Assembly: GCA_023383015.1 (NCBI GenBank)
Contig: JAHDXW010000003.1
Location: forward strand, 1 to 64,000
DNA: 64,000 nt
Reading direction: 5' to 3'
DNA from: Paracoccaceae bacterium
GTDB lineage: Bacteria > Pseudomonadota > Alphaproteobacteria > Rhodobacterales > Rhodobacteraceae
Below, piece after piece: positions 11,376 through 20,361 of the stretch. Both the position numbers and the translations under genes were made by a program. Each line of letters begins with the position of its first letter. Within the stretch, counting starts at the first letter, position 1. The notes beneath the pieces were generated by a model. It saw nothing but the letters and a program-made list of their open reading frames with translations, was not told where the DNA came from and did not search any database.

Positions 11376-14248
11376 AGGACTTCGTCATCCCCGCCTCGCG
11401 CGACATGGGCACGCCCGCCTCGCGGTCGGACGTGATGGTGACGCTCACGGTCGACGGCTTCCCGGTCACGGTGCCCGAGGGCACCTCGATCCTGCGCGCT
11501 GCCGCCGAGGCAGGGATCCCGATCCCGAAGCTCTGCGCGACCGACTCGGTCGCCGCCTTCGGCTCCTGCCGGCTGTGCCTGGTCGAGATCGAGGGGCGGG
11601 CGGGGACGCCCGCCTCCTGCACCACGCCGGTCGCCCCCGGCATGGCCGTGCGCACCCAGACCGCGCGCCTGCAGACGCTGCGCAAGGGGGTGATGGAGCT
11701 TTACATCTCCGACCACCCCCTCGACTGCCTGACCTGCGCGGCCAACGGCGACTGCGAGCTGCAGGACATGGCCGGCGCCGTCGGCCTGCGCGACGTCCGC
11801 TACGAGCCCCTCGCCAACCACTTTGCCCGCCGCACCACCGAGGGGCCGAACCCGGCCTGGATGGCGAAGGACGAGAGCAACCCCTACTTCGTCTACGACC
11901 CCTCCAAGTGCATCGTCTGCTCGCGCTGCGTGCGCGCCTGCGAGGAGGTGCAGGGCACCTTCGCGCTGACGATCGAGGGCCGCGGCTGGGACAGCCGCGT
12001 GTCGGCCGGCATGCACGAAAGCTTCTTCGGCTCGGAATGCGTCTCCTGCGGGGCCTGCGTGCAGGCCTGCCCGACCGCGACGCTGGTCGAGAAGTCGGTG
12101 GTCGAGGCCGGCACCCCCGACCGGGTGGTGAAGACCACCTGCGCCTATTGCGGCGTCGGCTGCTCGTTCGATGCCGAGCTGCGCGGCAACGAGCTGGTGC
12201 GCATGGTGCCCTCGCGCGAGGGCAAGGCCAACCGCGGCCATTCCTGCGTCAAGGGCCGCTTCGCCTGGGGCTATGCCAACCATCGCGACCGCATCCTCGC
12301 GCCGATGATCCGCGAGGCGATCACCGACCCCTGGCGCGAGGTCTCCTGGGAGGAGGCGATCGCCCATACCGCCCGCCGCTTCCGCGCCATCCAGGCCCGC
12401 CACGGCGCGGCTGCGATCGGCGGCATCACCTCCTCGCGCTGCACCAACGAGGAGACCTTCCTCGTCCAGAAATTGATCCGCGGCGTCTTCGGCAACAACA
12501 ACGTCGACACCTGCGCCCGCGTCTGCCACTCGCCCACCGGCTACGGGCTGAAGCAGACCTTCGGCACCTCGGCCGGCACGCAGGACTTCGACTCGGTCGA
12601 GAAGGCCGATGTCGTCATGGTGATCGGCGCCAACCCCACCGACGGCCACCCGGTCTTTGCCAGCCGCCTGAAGCGGCGGCTCAGGGCCGGCGCGAAGCTG
12701 ATCGTCGTCGATCCCCGCCGCATCGACCTCGTGCGCACGCCGCATGTCGCCGCCGCCTACCACCTGCAACTGCGCCCCGGCACCAACGTCGCCGTGCTGA
12801 CGGCGATGGCGCATGTCATCGTCACCGAGGGGCTCGTCGACGAGCGCTTCGTGCGCGACCGCTGCGACCCTGACGAGTTCCGCGACTACGCCGAGTTCGC
12901 CGCCGACCCGCGCCACAGCCCCGAGGCCGCAGAGGCCCGCACCGGGGTGCCCGCGGCCGAGCTCAGGGCGGCGGCACGGCTCTTTGCGACCGGCGGCAAC
13001 GGCGCGATCTACTACGGGCTCGGCGTCACCGAGCATTCGCAGGGTTCGACCGCCGTCATCGCGATCGCCAACCTTGCCATGCTGACCGGCAACATCGGTC
13101 GCCCGGGCGTGGGGGTGAACCCGCTGCGCGGCCAGAACAACGTCCAGGGCTCCTGCGACATGGGCAGCTTCCCCCACGAACTGCCAGGGTACCGCCACAT
13201 CGCCGACGACGCCACCCGCGCCGTCTACGAGGCGCTCTGGGGCGTCGCGCTGTCGCCCGAGCCGGGGCTGCGCATCCCCAACATGCTCGATGCCGCCGTC
13301 GAGGGGTCGTTCCGCGGCATCTACATCCAGGGCGAGGACATCCTGCAATCCGACCCCAACACCACCCATGTCGCCGCCGGCCTTGCAGCCATGGACTGCG
13401 TCGTCGTCCACGACCTGTTCCTGAACGAGACGGCGAACTACGCCCATGTCTTCCTGCCGGGCTCCACCTTCCTCGAGAAGGACGGGACGTTCACCAACGC
13501 CGAGCGGCGCATCAACCGCGTCCGCCGCGTGATGATGCCGAAGAACGGGCATGCCGACTGGGAGGTGACGCAGATGCTCGCCCGCGCCATGGGCGCGGAC
13601 TGGGACTACGTCCACCCCGCCGAGATCATGGACGAGATCGCGGCGACCACACCCTCGTTCGCAGGCGTTTCCTACGCGCTGCTCGACCGCGAGGGCTCGG
13701 TGCAGTGGCCCTGCAACGCGGCGCAGCCGCTCGGCACGCCGGTGATGCACGCGGCCGGCTTCGTGCGCGGGCGCGGCAGGTTCATCCGTACCGAATACGT
13801 CCCCACCGACGAGCGCACCGGCCCGCGCTTCCCGCTGCTGCTGACGACCGGGCGGATCCTCACCCAGTACAACGTCGGCGCCCAGACGCGGCGCACGGCC
13901 AACAGCCTCTGGCACGGCGAGGACCGGCTTGAAATCCACCCCCACGACGCCGAGGAGCGCGGCATCCGCGACGGCCAGTGGGTGCGGCTGGCCTCACGCG
14001 CCGGCGCGACGACGCTGCGCGCCTATGTCACCGACCGGGTCGCGCCGGGGGTTGTCTATACCACCTTCCACCACCCTGATACCCAGGCCAACGTCGTCAC
14101 CACCGAGTTCTCCGACTGGGCGACGAACTGCCCGGAGTACAAGGTGACGGCGGTGCAGGTGGCGCCCTCGAACGGGCCGACCGACTGGCAGCGCGACTAC
14201 GCGGCGCAGGCCGCGGCGGCGCGTCGGATCGTGCCGGCGGCGGAATGA
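11372..14248 (+). CDS. fdsA: NAD-dependent formate dehydrogenase, catalytic alpha subunit
   Basis: A 958-residue molybdenum/tungsten bis-MGD subunit that oxidises formate to CO2. In order: a NuoG-like [2Fe-2S] domain (CATDSVAAFGSCRLC), a His/Cys-ligated cluster (DHPLDCLTCAANGDC), two [4Fe-4S] clusters (CIVCSRCVRAC, CVSCGACVQAC), then the MopB domain with CAYCGVGC. The Mo ligand is a cysteine at about residue 385 (ARVCHSPTG), not selenocysteine, followed by the conserved His. The true start is the ATG at 11372 overlapping the fdsB stop; the frame stays open further upstream but only as a shadow of fdsB. The length matches the FdsA of Rhodobacter as I recall it. Confidence 0.97.
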   Translation: MKDFVIPASRDMGTPASRSDVMVTLTVDGFPVTVPEGTSILRAAAEAGIPIPKLCATDSVAAFGSCRLCLVEIEGRAGTPASCTTPVAPGMAVRTQTARLQTLRKGVMELYISDHPLDCLTCAANGDCELQDMAGAVGLRDVRYEPLANHFARRTTEGPNPAWMAKDESNPYFVYDPSKCIVCSRCVRACEEVQGTFALTIEGRGWDSRVSAGMHESFFGSECVSCGACVQACPTATLVEKSVVEAGTPDRVVKTTCAYCGVGCSFDAELRGNELVRMVPSREGKANRGHSCVKGRFAWGYANHRDRILAPMIREAITDPWREVSWEEAIAHTARRFRAIQARHGAAAIGGITSSRCTNEETFLVQKLIRGVFGNNNVDTCARVCHSPTGYGLKQTFGTSAGTQDFDSVEKADVVMVIGANPTDGHPVFASRLKRRLRAGAKLIVVDPRRIDLVRTPHVAAAYHLQLRPGTNVAVLTAMAHVIVTEGLVDERFVRDRCDPDEFRDYAEFAADPRHSPEAAEARTGVPAAELRAAARLFATGGNGAIYYGLGVTEHSQGSTAVIAIANLAMLTGNIGRPGVGVNPLRGQNNVQGSCDMGSFPHELPGYRHIADDATRAVYEALWGVALSPEPGLRIPNMLDAAVEGSFRGIYIQGEDILQSDPNTTHVAAGLAAMDCVVVHDLFLNETANYAHVFLPGSTFLEKDGTFTNAERRINRVRRVMMPKNGHADWEVTQMLARAMGADWDYVHPAEIMDEIAATTPSFAGVSYALLDREGSVQWPCNAAQPLGTPVMHAAGFVRGRGRFIRTEYVPTDERTGPRFPLLLTTGRILTQYNVGAQTRRTANSLWHGEDRLEIHPHDAEERGIRDGQWVRLASRAGATTLRAYVTDRVAPGVVYTTFHHPDTQANVVTTEFSDWATNCPEYKVTAVQVAPSNGPTDWQRDYAAQAAAARRIVPAAE

Positions 14249-15102
14249 TCCGGGCCGCGCCCCTCCTGCCCGCGGGCGAGCGGCCCCGCCAGGCCTTCCG
14301 GGCCGGGCGCTGGGCCGAGGCGCCGCGGACGCTGGCCGCCGAGGCGGCCGTGGCGATCACCGTCAACGGCACGACCCAGGCGGTGATGATGGCCAGCCCC
14401 GCCGACCTGGAGGACTTCGCCATCGGCTTTGCCCTGACCGAGGGGCTGGTCGCGCCCGGCGAGATCGAGGGCGTGGAGGTGCTCGCTCACGGGCCGGGGG
14501 CGGAGGCGCGGCTCTGGGTGGCCGAGGCGGCGGCGGCGCGCCTTGCCGCACGGCGGCGCCGGATGGCCGGGCCGGTCGGATGCGGCCTCTGCGGGATCGA
14601 GAGCATCGAGGCGGCGCTGCGCCCGCCGCCGGTGCTGCCCGCCGGCGGCCCGCGGATGACGCCCGAGGACGTCCTCGCGGCGATGGCCGCCCTGCCCGCC
14701 GCCCAGGCGCTGCACGGCGCCACCCGTGCCGCCCATGCGGCCGGGTTCTGGCGGCCCGGGCAGGGACTTGCGCTGCTGCGCGAGGATGTGGGCCGCCACA
14801 ACGCGCTGGACAAGCTCGCCGGTGCGCTGGCCCGGCGGCGCGCCGATGCCGGCACCGGCGCGGTGGTGATGACCAGCCGCGTCTCGATCGACCTCGTGCA
14901 GAAATGCGCCGCCTTCGGCGCGCGGCTCCTGGTCGCCGCCGCCGCCCCCACCGCCGATGCGGTCGCCCTGGCCGAGGCGGCGGGGCTCACCCTGGTCGCC
15001 AACGCCCGCGGCGACGGCTTCGACCTCTTCACCCATCCCGGCCGCGTGGCCGGCTGCGCCTCCGCCTGCCCCCCCGTCGAGGCCCTGCACCATGACCGCT
15101 GA
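14245..15102 (+). CDS. fdsC: Formate dehydrogenase sulfurtransferase FdhD/FdsC
   Basis: This 285-residue FdhD-family protein passes sulfur from a cysteine desulfurase to the Mo-bis-MGD cofactor, which formate dehydrogenases need for activity. The sulfur-carrying CGLCG motif is visible (VGCGLCGIES), as is the cofactor-binding FAIGFALTEG region and a later DVGRHNALDKL motif. Its ATGA start overlaps the fdsA stop, and fdsD overlaps its end by 11 bp. Dedicated placement inside the operon indicates it serves FdsA. Confidence 0.96.
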   Translation: MIRAAPLLPAGERPRQAFRAGRWAEAPRTLAAEAAVAITVNGTTQAVMMASPADLEDFAIGFALTEGLVAPGEIEGVEVLAHGPGAEARLWVAEAAAARLAARRRRMAGPVGCGLCGIESIEAALRPPPVLPAGGPRMTPEDVLAAMAALPAAQALHGATRAAHAAGFWRPGQGLALLREDVGRHNALDKLAGALARRRADAGTGAVVMTSRVSIDLVQKCAAFGARLLVAAAAPTADAVALAEAAGLTLVANARGDGFDLFTHPGRVAGCASACPPVEALHHDR

Positions 15103-15316
15103 GCGCATCGTCTACATGGCCAACCAGATCGCGACCTTCTTCGAGACCGCGGCGCCGGCGTCGGTGGCCGATGGCGTCGCGGGCCACATCAACGATTTCT
15201 GGGAGCCGCGCATGCGGGCGGCGCTGATTGCCCATGCCGCGGCCGGCGGCGCGGGGCTGAAGCCCGCGGTGCTGGCCGCCCTTCCCGCGGTCCGCCCGCC
15301 GGCCGCCGCGGCCTGA
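15092..15316 (+). CDS. fdsD: Formate dehydrogenase delta subunit FdsD
   Basis: A 74-residue small protein beginning MTAERIVYMANQIATFFET, with the conserved INDFWEPRMR core of the FdsD family. The family is needed for maturation or stability of FdsABG and has been reported to associate with FdsC. The ATG at 15092 lies inside fdsC in another frame (11-bp overlap), as expected for this operon. The C-terminal Ala/Pro tail is low complexity. Confidence 0.93.
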   Translation: MTAERIVYMANQIATFFETAAPASVADGVAGHINDFWEPRMRAALIAHAAAGGAGLKPAVLAALPAVRPPAAAA

Positions 15317-15324
15317 GCGCGGGT

Positions 15325-15347
15325 GCCGGCGGCGACGCCCCGCCGGC
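15325..15347 (+). terminator. Hairpin after the fds operon
   Basis: Arms GCCGGCGG and CCGCCGGC pair perfectly over 8 bp around a 7-nt loop, starting 9 bp after the fdsD stop. No T run follows, which is common in GC-rich genomes. It could be an intrinsic terminator or a Rho-associated 3' hairpin. Confidence 0.5.
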
Positions 15348-15417
15348 TCGCGCGGCTGTGACAGGCGGGGGCGGGCCGGGGCATGCTACGGCAGCAAGGA
15401 CTGACAGGAGTCTGCCG

Positions 15418-16644
15418 ATGCGTCACCTCGCCCTCGCCGCCGTCCTCGCCGCCCTCGCCGGAGCCCCAGCCATGGCCGCCGACCGCACGCTCGCCGGCGA
15501 ACTCTACTACCTGCCGCGCATTGCCCTGCCCGACACCGCCGAGGTCTCGCTCACCGCCCGCGATGCCGCCGGCGCGGTCGTGGCCGGGACGCGCATGCCG
15601 ACCGGGGGCCGGCAGGTCCCCCTGCCCTTCGCGCTGGACGTGCCGGCCGGAGTGGCGCTGACCCTCGAGGCCGCGCTGCTGGTCTCCGGCGCGCCCGCGT
15701 GGGCGGCCGTTCCGCTGCCGGTAGCCGCCGGCGACACCGACCGCGGCCTTGCCCCCATCAGGCTGGATCGACGCCTTTCGGTCGAGCGAGCGACCCACCT
15801 GCGCTGCGGCGACGACGAGGTGACCTTCGGCCTGACGCGCCGGGGCGGGATGCTGGCCATCGCCGGGCGCGAGGTCGCGCTGCACATCGAGGAAACCGCC
15901 TCGGGCGCCCGCTTCGTGGCCGACGGCGACGCCACCACCTGGATCTGGGGCAAGGGCAGCGAGTGGGTTCTGTCGCTCGCCGGGTTCGAGCGGCTGTGCC
16001 AGGCGATCACGCCGCCGCCGCTGTTTCCGCTGCTGGCCCGGGGGCACGAACCCGGCTGGCGGCTCGAGGCGGCCGGCGGGCGCGTCAGCTTCGCCCCGGC
16101 CGAGGGCACCCCGCTCGAGGGGCCGGTCGGCACCGCCCTGCGTGTCGAGGACGGTGAGCGCTACGCGATCGAGGGCGACGGGCTTGCCTTCACCGTCGCC
16201 CGCCGGATCTGCCGCGACAGCATGACCGGCATGCCCCACCCCTTCGCCGTCACCGTCGAAACGGCGGCAGGCACGCACGGCGGCTGCGGCGGCGCGCCGG
16301 CCGCACTCATCGAGGGGGTCGAGTGGCGGGTCACCGCGATCGAGGGCGAGACACTCGCGCCGGCGATCGAGGTGACGCTGCATGTCGCCGACGGGCGGGT
16401 CGCCGGCACTTCGGGCTGCAACCGCTACGGCGGCAGCGTGACCATCGGCGGCGAGGGCATCGCATTCGGGGCGATGATGTCGACGATGATGGCCTGCGAG
16501 GAGTCGCGGATGCGCATCGAGCGGCGCTTCGGCGAGGCGCTGGCCGCCGTGACCCGCTTCGATTTTGCCCCCGACGGCCGGCTTGTCCTGTACGCCGGCG
16601 ACCGGCTGGTGTTGACGGCCCGCCGACAGGCGCCGACGCGGTAG
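15418..16644 (+). CDS. Secreted multidomain protein: YbaY, MliC, COG3650 and META parts
   Basis: A 408-residue exported protein (signal peptide [20 protein letters not shown]). Residues about 22-125 look like the YbaY/YscW lipoprotein-chaperone fold. About 133-205 look like MliC, the C-type lysozyme inhibitor domain (LRCGDDEV ... [10 protein letters not shown] ... LC). About 208-300 resemble COG3650 ([10 protein letters not shown], then a CRDSMTG ... GCGG cysteine pair). The C-terminal 100 residues are a META/HslJ domain ([17 protein letters not shown]). These domains are usually separate small envelope proteins. No lipobox cysteine is seen, so a soluble periplasmic protein is likely. Role inferred: envelope defence. 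The start at 15418 has ACAGGAG upstream. Confidence 0.8.
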   Translation: MRHLALAAVLAALAGAPAMAADRTLAGELYYLPRIALPDTAEVSLTARDAAGAVVAGTRMPTGGRQVPLPFALDVPAGVALTLEAALLVSGAPAWAAVPLPVAAGDTDRGLAPIRLDRRLSVERATHLRCGDDEVTFGLTRRGGMLAIAGREVALHIEETASGARFVADGDATTWIWGKGSEWVLSLAGFERLCQAITPPPLFPLLARGHEPGWRLEAAGGRVSFAPAEGTPLEGPVGTALRVEDGERYAIEGDGLAFTVARRICRDSMTGMPHPFAVTVETAAGTHGGCGGAPAALIEGVEWRVTAIEGETLAPAIEVTLHVADGRVAGTSGCNRYGGSVTIGGEGIAFGAMMSTMMACEESRMRIERRFGEALAAVTRFDFAPDGRLVLYAGDRLVLTARRQAPTR

Positions 16645-16781
16645 GGCCCGCGCCCCGGCGGCGCCGGCCGTCCGCTCTCCCAGCGCTTTCCCTGCGGGCC
16701 GCCCGCCGGTGCCGGCCGGGCCCGCGGGATGCGGGCGTCATTTGAATGCGTATATCGCGATCATATTTCTTTTCCTACCAC

Positions 16782-16833
16782 CACCGACTGTGTCGGTGCT
16801 AGAATGTCGCATGTCGCCGCCTGAAGGCGGCGA
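16782..16833 (+). promoter_or_regulatory. Operator-like inverted repeat, -10 box and 5' UTR hairpin of the collagen array
   Basis: In the 229-bp region before the array, CACCGACTGTGTCGGTG (16782-16798, 7-bp arms) is directly followed by TAGAAT (16800-16805), a plausible -10. Just downstream, 8-bp arms TCGCCGCC and GGCGGCGA close a TGAA tetraloop (16814-16833). This precedes the GGGGGGAGG ribosome site. An upstream AT-rich stretch (16739-16775) would suit a regulated promoter. Confidence 0.45.
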
Positions 16834-16873
16834 GTCTAGCCCCGGATCGGCGCGACGGGGGGAGGATTGCGAC

Positions 16874-17935
16874 ATGCGGATCGGACGCACTGGGGGTGCC
16901 GCGGCGGCCATGGTGCTGGCGGCGGGGCTTGCCGCACTGCCGGCGGCGGCCTCCGACCGCGGCGACTGGGCGGCGGGGCTGCGCTACCAGGCGGGCGATG
17001 TCGTCCGCCACGGCGGGCAGGAGTGGGAGGCGCTGGCCGACAGCCGCGGCCGGCCGCCGGGGGCGGCGGCGGGGGCGGGCTACTGGCAGGCGACCGGCGC
17101 CACGGGGGCCGAGGCCGCAAGCCTCTGGACCCACCGCGGCGGCTGGAGCGCGACCGTCGTCTACGCCGAAGGCGACGTTGTCGAGCGGCTGGGGTCGAGC
17201 TGGCTCGCCCTTCGCGCCTCGACCGGGCGCGACCCCGCGCGGCCGCGCAACGCCCGCTTCTGGACGCTCGTCGCCGCCCGCGGCGCGGAGGGCGCGGCGG
17301 GGCCCGAGGGCCCGGAAGGGCCGCAGGGGCCGGCGGGGGCCGATGGTGCCGAGGGGCCTGAGGGGCCGCAGGGCCCGGCGGGGGCCGATGGCGCCACGGG
17401 CCCGCAGGGGCCGCCCGGCGCCGACGGCGCCACGGGGCCGCAGGGGCCCGAGGGGCCGCAGGGCCCGCAGGGTATCCAGGGCCCGCAGGGCATCCAGGGA
17501 CCGCGGGGCGAGCCCGGACTGCCGCTGTCGGGGATGGTCTTCGGCACGACTTCCGGACAGGTCAGTCTCGGCGACACTCGCGCTGTCGTGACGAGCGTCA
17601 CCATCGATCCGCCCGAGAGCGGCTGGGTGATGGTCTTTGCCGACTGGTACTTCTGGTCGAGAGCGCCGCGGACGCAGACGTATTGCTACATCAGCGCCAC
17701 CAGCGACGGGATCAACCCCGTCGGCAAGTCCTCGCCGGCGCGCTATTCCCAGAGCGAAGCCACGGCAAACTACCTCGGCAACACCATCATGCAGCCCGCC
17801 GCCGGCTCGCTCCAGACCACCGTCCAGGCCAGGCCGACCATCTTTGCGCTGTTCTGCAGCAAGTTCGGCGGCGAGGCCTTCGTTGTCAACGCGCAGCTGT
17901 CGGCGCTGTACGTGCCGCTTCTCTACACCCCCTGA
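16874..17935 (+). CDS. Secreted collagen-like protein with two CBM5/12-like modules (copy 1)
   Basis: A 353-residue protein with a Sec signal peptide (cleavage near residue 26). Module 1 (about 31-72: [18 protein letters not shown] ... W) and module 2 (about 91-131: [20 protein letters not shown] ... FW) both follow the CBM5/12 chitin-binding pattern of aromatic, GDxV, G..W.A, G..P, W. Residues 137-217 are 27 uninterrupted Gly-X-Y triplets, rich in GPQ, GPE and GAD and without hydroxyproline-type needs. The last 136 residues are beta-rich with several aromatics and three cysteines. Family knowledge suggests a trimeric stalk protein with glycan-binding heads; the cell-surface location is inferred. 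The start at 16874 has GGGGGGAGG upstream. Confidence 0.82.
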   Translation: MRIGRTGGAAAAMVLAAGLAALPAAASDRGDWAAGLRYQAGDVVRHGGQEWEALADSRGRPPGAAAGAGYWQATGATGAEAASLWTHRGGWSATVVYAEGDVVERLGSSWLALRASTGRDPARPRNARFWTLVAARGAEGAAGPEGPEGPQGPAGADGAEGPEGPQGPAGADGATGPQGPPGADGATGPQGPEGPQGPQGIQGPQGIQGPRGEPGLPLSGMVFGTTSGQVSLGDTRAVVTSVTIDPPESGWVMVFADWYFWSRAPRTQTYCYISATSDGINPVGKSSPARYSQSEATANYLGNTIMQPAAGSLQTTVQARPTIFALFCSKFGGEAFVVNAQLSALYVPLLYTP

Positions 17936-17989
17936 CGGCGGGGGGCGTTTTCGCTCGCCGCCCGGGCAGGGCGCAGTCAAGGGGGTGGG

Positions 17990-19030
17990 ATGATGACGGC
18001 AGGGCGTGACATCCGGGCGGCGCGGTGCTTCGCGGCGGCCATGGTGCTGGCGGCGGGGCTTGCCGCCCTGCCGGCGTCGGCCTTCGAGCGCGGCGACTGG
18101 GTGGCGGGGCTGCGCTACCAGGCGGGCGATGTCGTCAACCATGGCGGAGAGGAGTGGGAGGCGCTGGCCGACAGCCGCGGCCGGCCGCCCGGGGCGGCGG
18201 CGGGGGCGGGCTACTGGCAGGCGACCGGCGCCACGGGGGCCGAGGCCGCAAGCCTCTGGACCCACCGCGGCGGCTGGAGCGCGACCGTCGTCTACGCCGA
18301 AGGCGACGTTGTCGAGCGGCTGGGGTCGAGCTGGCTCGCCCTTCGCGCCTCGACCGGGCGCGACCCCGCGCGGCCGCGCAACGCCCGCTTCTGGACGCTC
18401 GTCGCCGCGCGCGGCGCGGAGGGCGCGGCGGGGCCCGAGGGCCCGGAAGGGCCTGAGGGGCCGGCGGGGGCCGATGGCGCCGAGGGGCCTGTGGGCCCGG
18501 AGGGGCCTGAGGGCCCGGCGGGGGCCGATGGCGCCACGGGGCCGCAGGGGCCGCAGGGGCCGCAGGGGCCGCAGGGGCCGCAGGGGCCGCAGGGACCGCA
18601 GGGCTTGCCCGGCCTGCCGCTGTCCGGCGTCGCCAGGGTCGCGGGGTTTGCCAGTGTTGACCTTGCTGTCAGCCCCACCCTGGTCACGTCGGTCGAAATC
18701 GACCCGCCGGCCAACGGGCTGGCGATCGTGCTCGCCGACTGGACCTTCTTTGCCGTGGCGGGAAGTGTGCAGTTGCAGTGCTACATCGCCGGGGTCGCGT
18801 CCGACGGACGTCCTGCCGTCCCCATTTCGCCCTGGAGGGTTGCGCAGAGCGGCCCGACCGCCAACCAGCGCGGGTCATCGCTTTTTGTCCCCGCCACCCT
18901 TGTCCATGTCGTGCAGGTCCAGCCGATCCCGCGCAAGTTCGGCCTGTTCTGCTGGCAGTACGGCACCACCGGAGAGGTGGACAACGTGAACTTGACCGTG
19001 ATCTTCGTGGCGCAGGATTACGCGCCCTGA
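17990..19030 (+). CDS. Secreted collagen-like protein with two CBM5/12-like modules (copy 2)
   Basis: A 346-residue paralogue of copy 1 in the same order: signal peptide, two CBM5/12-like modules, 23 Gly-X-Y triplets (including seven GPQ in a row), and a diverged C-terminal beta region with two cysteines. A 218-bp segment (18191-18408) is identical to copy 1 at 17060-17277, covering the end of module 1 and all of module 2, whereas the C-terminal parts differ strongly. The heads are therefore conserved and the tails are not. The start is the first of two adjacent ATGs (17990, 17993) behind GGGGGTGGG. Copies 1 and 2 are 54 bp apart and probably cotranscribed. Confidence 0.8.
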   Translation: MMTAGRDIRAARCFAAAMVLAAGLAALPASAFERGDWVAGLRYQAGDVVNHGGEEWEALADSRGRPPGAAAGAGYWQATGATGAEAASLWTHRGGWSATVVYAEGDVVERLGSSWLALRASTGRDPARPRNARFWTLVAARGAEGAAGPEGPEGPEGPAGADGAEGPVGPEGPEGPAGADGATGPQGPQGPQGPQGPQGPQGPQGLPGLPLSGVARVAGFASVDLAVSPTLVTSVEIDPPANGLAIVLADWTFFAVAGSVQLQCYIAGVASDGRPAVPISPWRVAQSGPTANQRGSSLFVPATLVHVVQVQPIPRKFGLFCWQYGTTGEVDNVNLTVIFVAQDYAP

Positions 19031-19094
19031 CCGGGCGCGGCGCGCAATGAGCGACCGGGGGCCCGCGGCGGAGGCCGACGGAAGGAGGAAGGCT

Positions 19095-20234
19095 ATGGCA
19101 GTCGCAGCACGCAGATGGCCGGGGGTGGCGGGCGTCCTGGCCGGGCTGGTCGCGGCGGCCTGGCTTGCGCCGGCCGGCGCCGGCGACTGGGCGGCCGGGG
19201 TGGGCTACCGGCCGGGCGACATCGTCAGCCACGCGGGCGCCGACTGGCGCGCCACCGCGGCAAGCCGCGGCCTGCCGCCCGGGGCGGCGGCCGGCGCCGA
19301 CCGCTGGCAGATGCTCGTCCCGGCCGGGGAAGCGGCCGCGGCGGGCGAGGCGGCGGGCCTCTGGACCCACCGCGGCGGCTGGAGCGCGGCCGAGACCTAC
19401 GCCGAGGGCGACGTCGTCGAGCGGCTGGGGTCGAGCTGGCTCGCGCTCCGCGCCTCGACCGGGCGCGACCCCGCACGGTCGCGCAACGTCCGCTTCTGGA
19501 CGCTGGTCGCGGCGCGCGGCGACGACGGCGCGGCGGGGCCGCAGGGCCCCGCGGGGCCGGAAGGGCCCGAGGGGCCGGCGGGGGCCGATGGCGCCGCGGG
19601 GCCTGAGGGGCCGCAAGGACCGCAGGGGCCGCAAGGGGCGCAGGGGCCCGAAGGGGCGCCCGGGCAGCGCGGCCCGCAGGGACCCGAGGGGCCGCAAGGA
19701 CCGCAGGGGCCGGAAGGCGCCCAGGGGCCGCAAGGCATCCAGGGGCCGGAAGGCGCCCAGGGGCCGGAAGGCCCGCAGGGCCCGCAGGGTCCGCGCGGGC
19801 TGCAGGGCGACCCCGGCCTGCCCCTGTCGGGGATGGCGCGCGGCGCCTCGGCCGGCCGCGTCGCGCTCGGCTCGGCGCCGGCGATCGCGGCCCGGGTCAC
19901 CGTCCGGCCGCCCGAGGCCGGCCTGGTGCTGGTGCTCGCCGACTGGAACTTCCACTCGACCGCCACCGGCACCCAGGCGCAGTGCTTCCTCAGCCGCACC
20001 GACGACGGGGTGAACCCCGTCGGCGACGCCTCGGTGTGGCGCTTCAGCCAGAGCTGGCCGGGCCCGAACAGCCTGGCGGTGGCGATGGTCGATGCCGCGA
20101 CCGTCACCCTCGTCACCAAGATCGACAGGGCCATCACCACCTTCGCGCTGTTCTGCTGGCAGGAGGGCGCCGGCACGTCGGTGCGCGGGGTGCAGATCAC
20201 GGCGCTCTTCGCGCCGCTCGACCTCGGCCCCTGA
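19095..20234 (+). CDS. Secreted collagen-like protein with two CBM5/12-like modules (copy 3)
   Basis: The longest paralogue, 379 residues from the ATG at 19095, which follows a strong GAAGGAGGAAGG ribosome site; an in-frame ATG at 19047 lacks one. A signal peptide ([20 protein letters not shown], then AAWLAPAGA) precedes module 1 ([18 protein letters not shown]) and module 2 ([20 protein letters not shown]). It has 34 Gly-X-Y triplets, including repeated GPQ, GPE, GAQ and GIQ blocks. The C-terminal region aligns with copies 1 and 2 around the motif LADWNF and the final FALFCW. Confidence 0.8.
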   Translation: MAVAARRWPGVAGVLAGLVAAAWLAPAGAGDWAAGVGYRPGDIVSHAGADWRATAASRGLPPGAAAGADRWQMLVPAGEAAAAGEAAGLWTHRGGWSAAETYAEGDVVERLGSSWLALRASTGRDPARSRNVRFWTLVAARGDDGAAGPQGPAGPEGPEGPAGADGAAGPEGPQGPQGPQGAQGPEGAPGQRGPQGPEGPQGPQGPEGAQGPQGIQGPEGAQGPEGPQGPQGPRGLQGDPGLPLSGMARGASAGRVALGSAPAIAARVTVRPPEAGLVLVLADWNFHSTATGTQAQCFLSRTDDGVNPVGDASVWRFSQSWPGPNSLAVAMVDAATVTLVTKIDRAITTFALFCWQEGAGTSVRGVQITALFAPLDLGP

Positions 20235-20361
20235 CCGCCCGTCGGGCCCGCGGGCGATGCCCCCGGGCACCGCATGCCGCCGGGCGCAGGGGAAGGGGGC
20301 GCAGTCCGACTGCCGGTCACCGCCGACGGTGTTGGCCGGGCCGACCGACGCAAGGGGTGGC

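Noticed and set aside
17282-19830. Short tandem DNA repeats that could suggest a CRISPR array or minisatellite
   Set aside because: The 9-bp period is in frame and encodes Gly-X-Y collagen triplets inside exported proteins; there are no repeat-spacer units.
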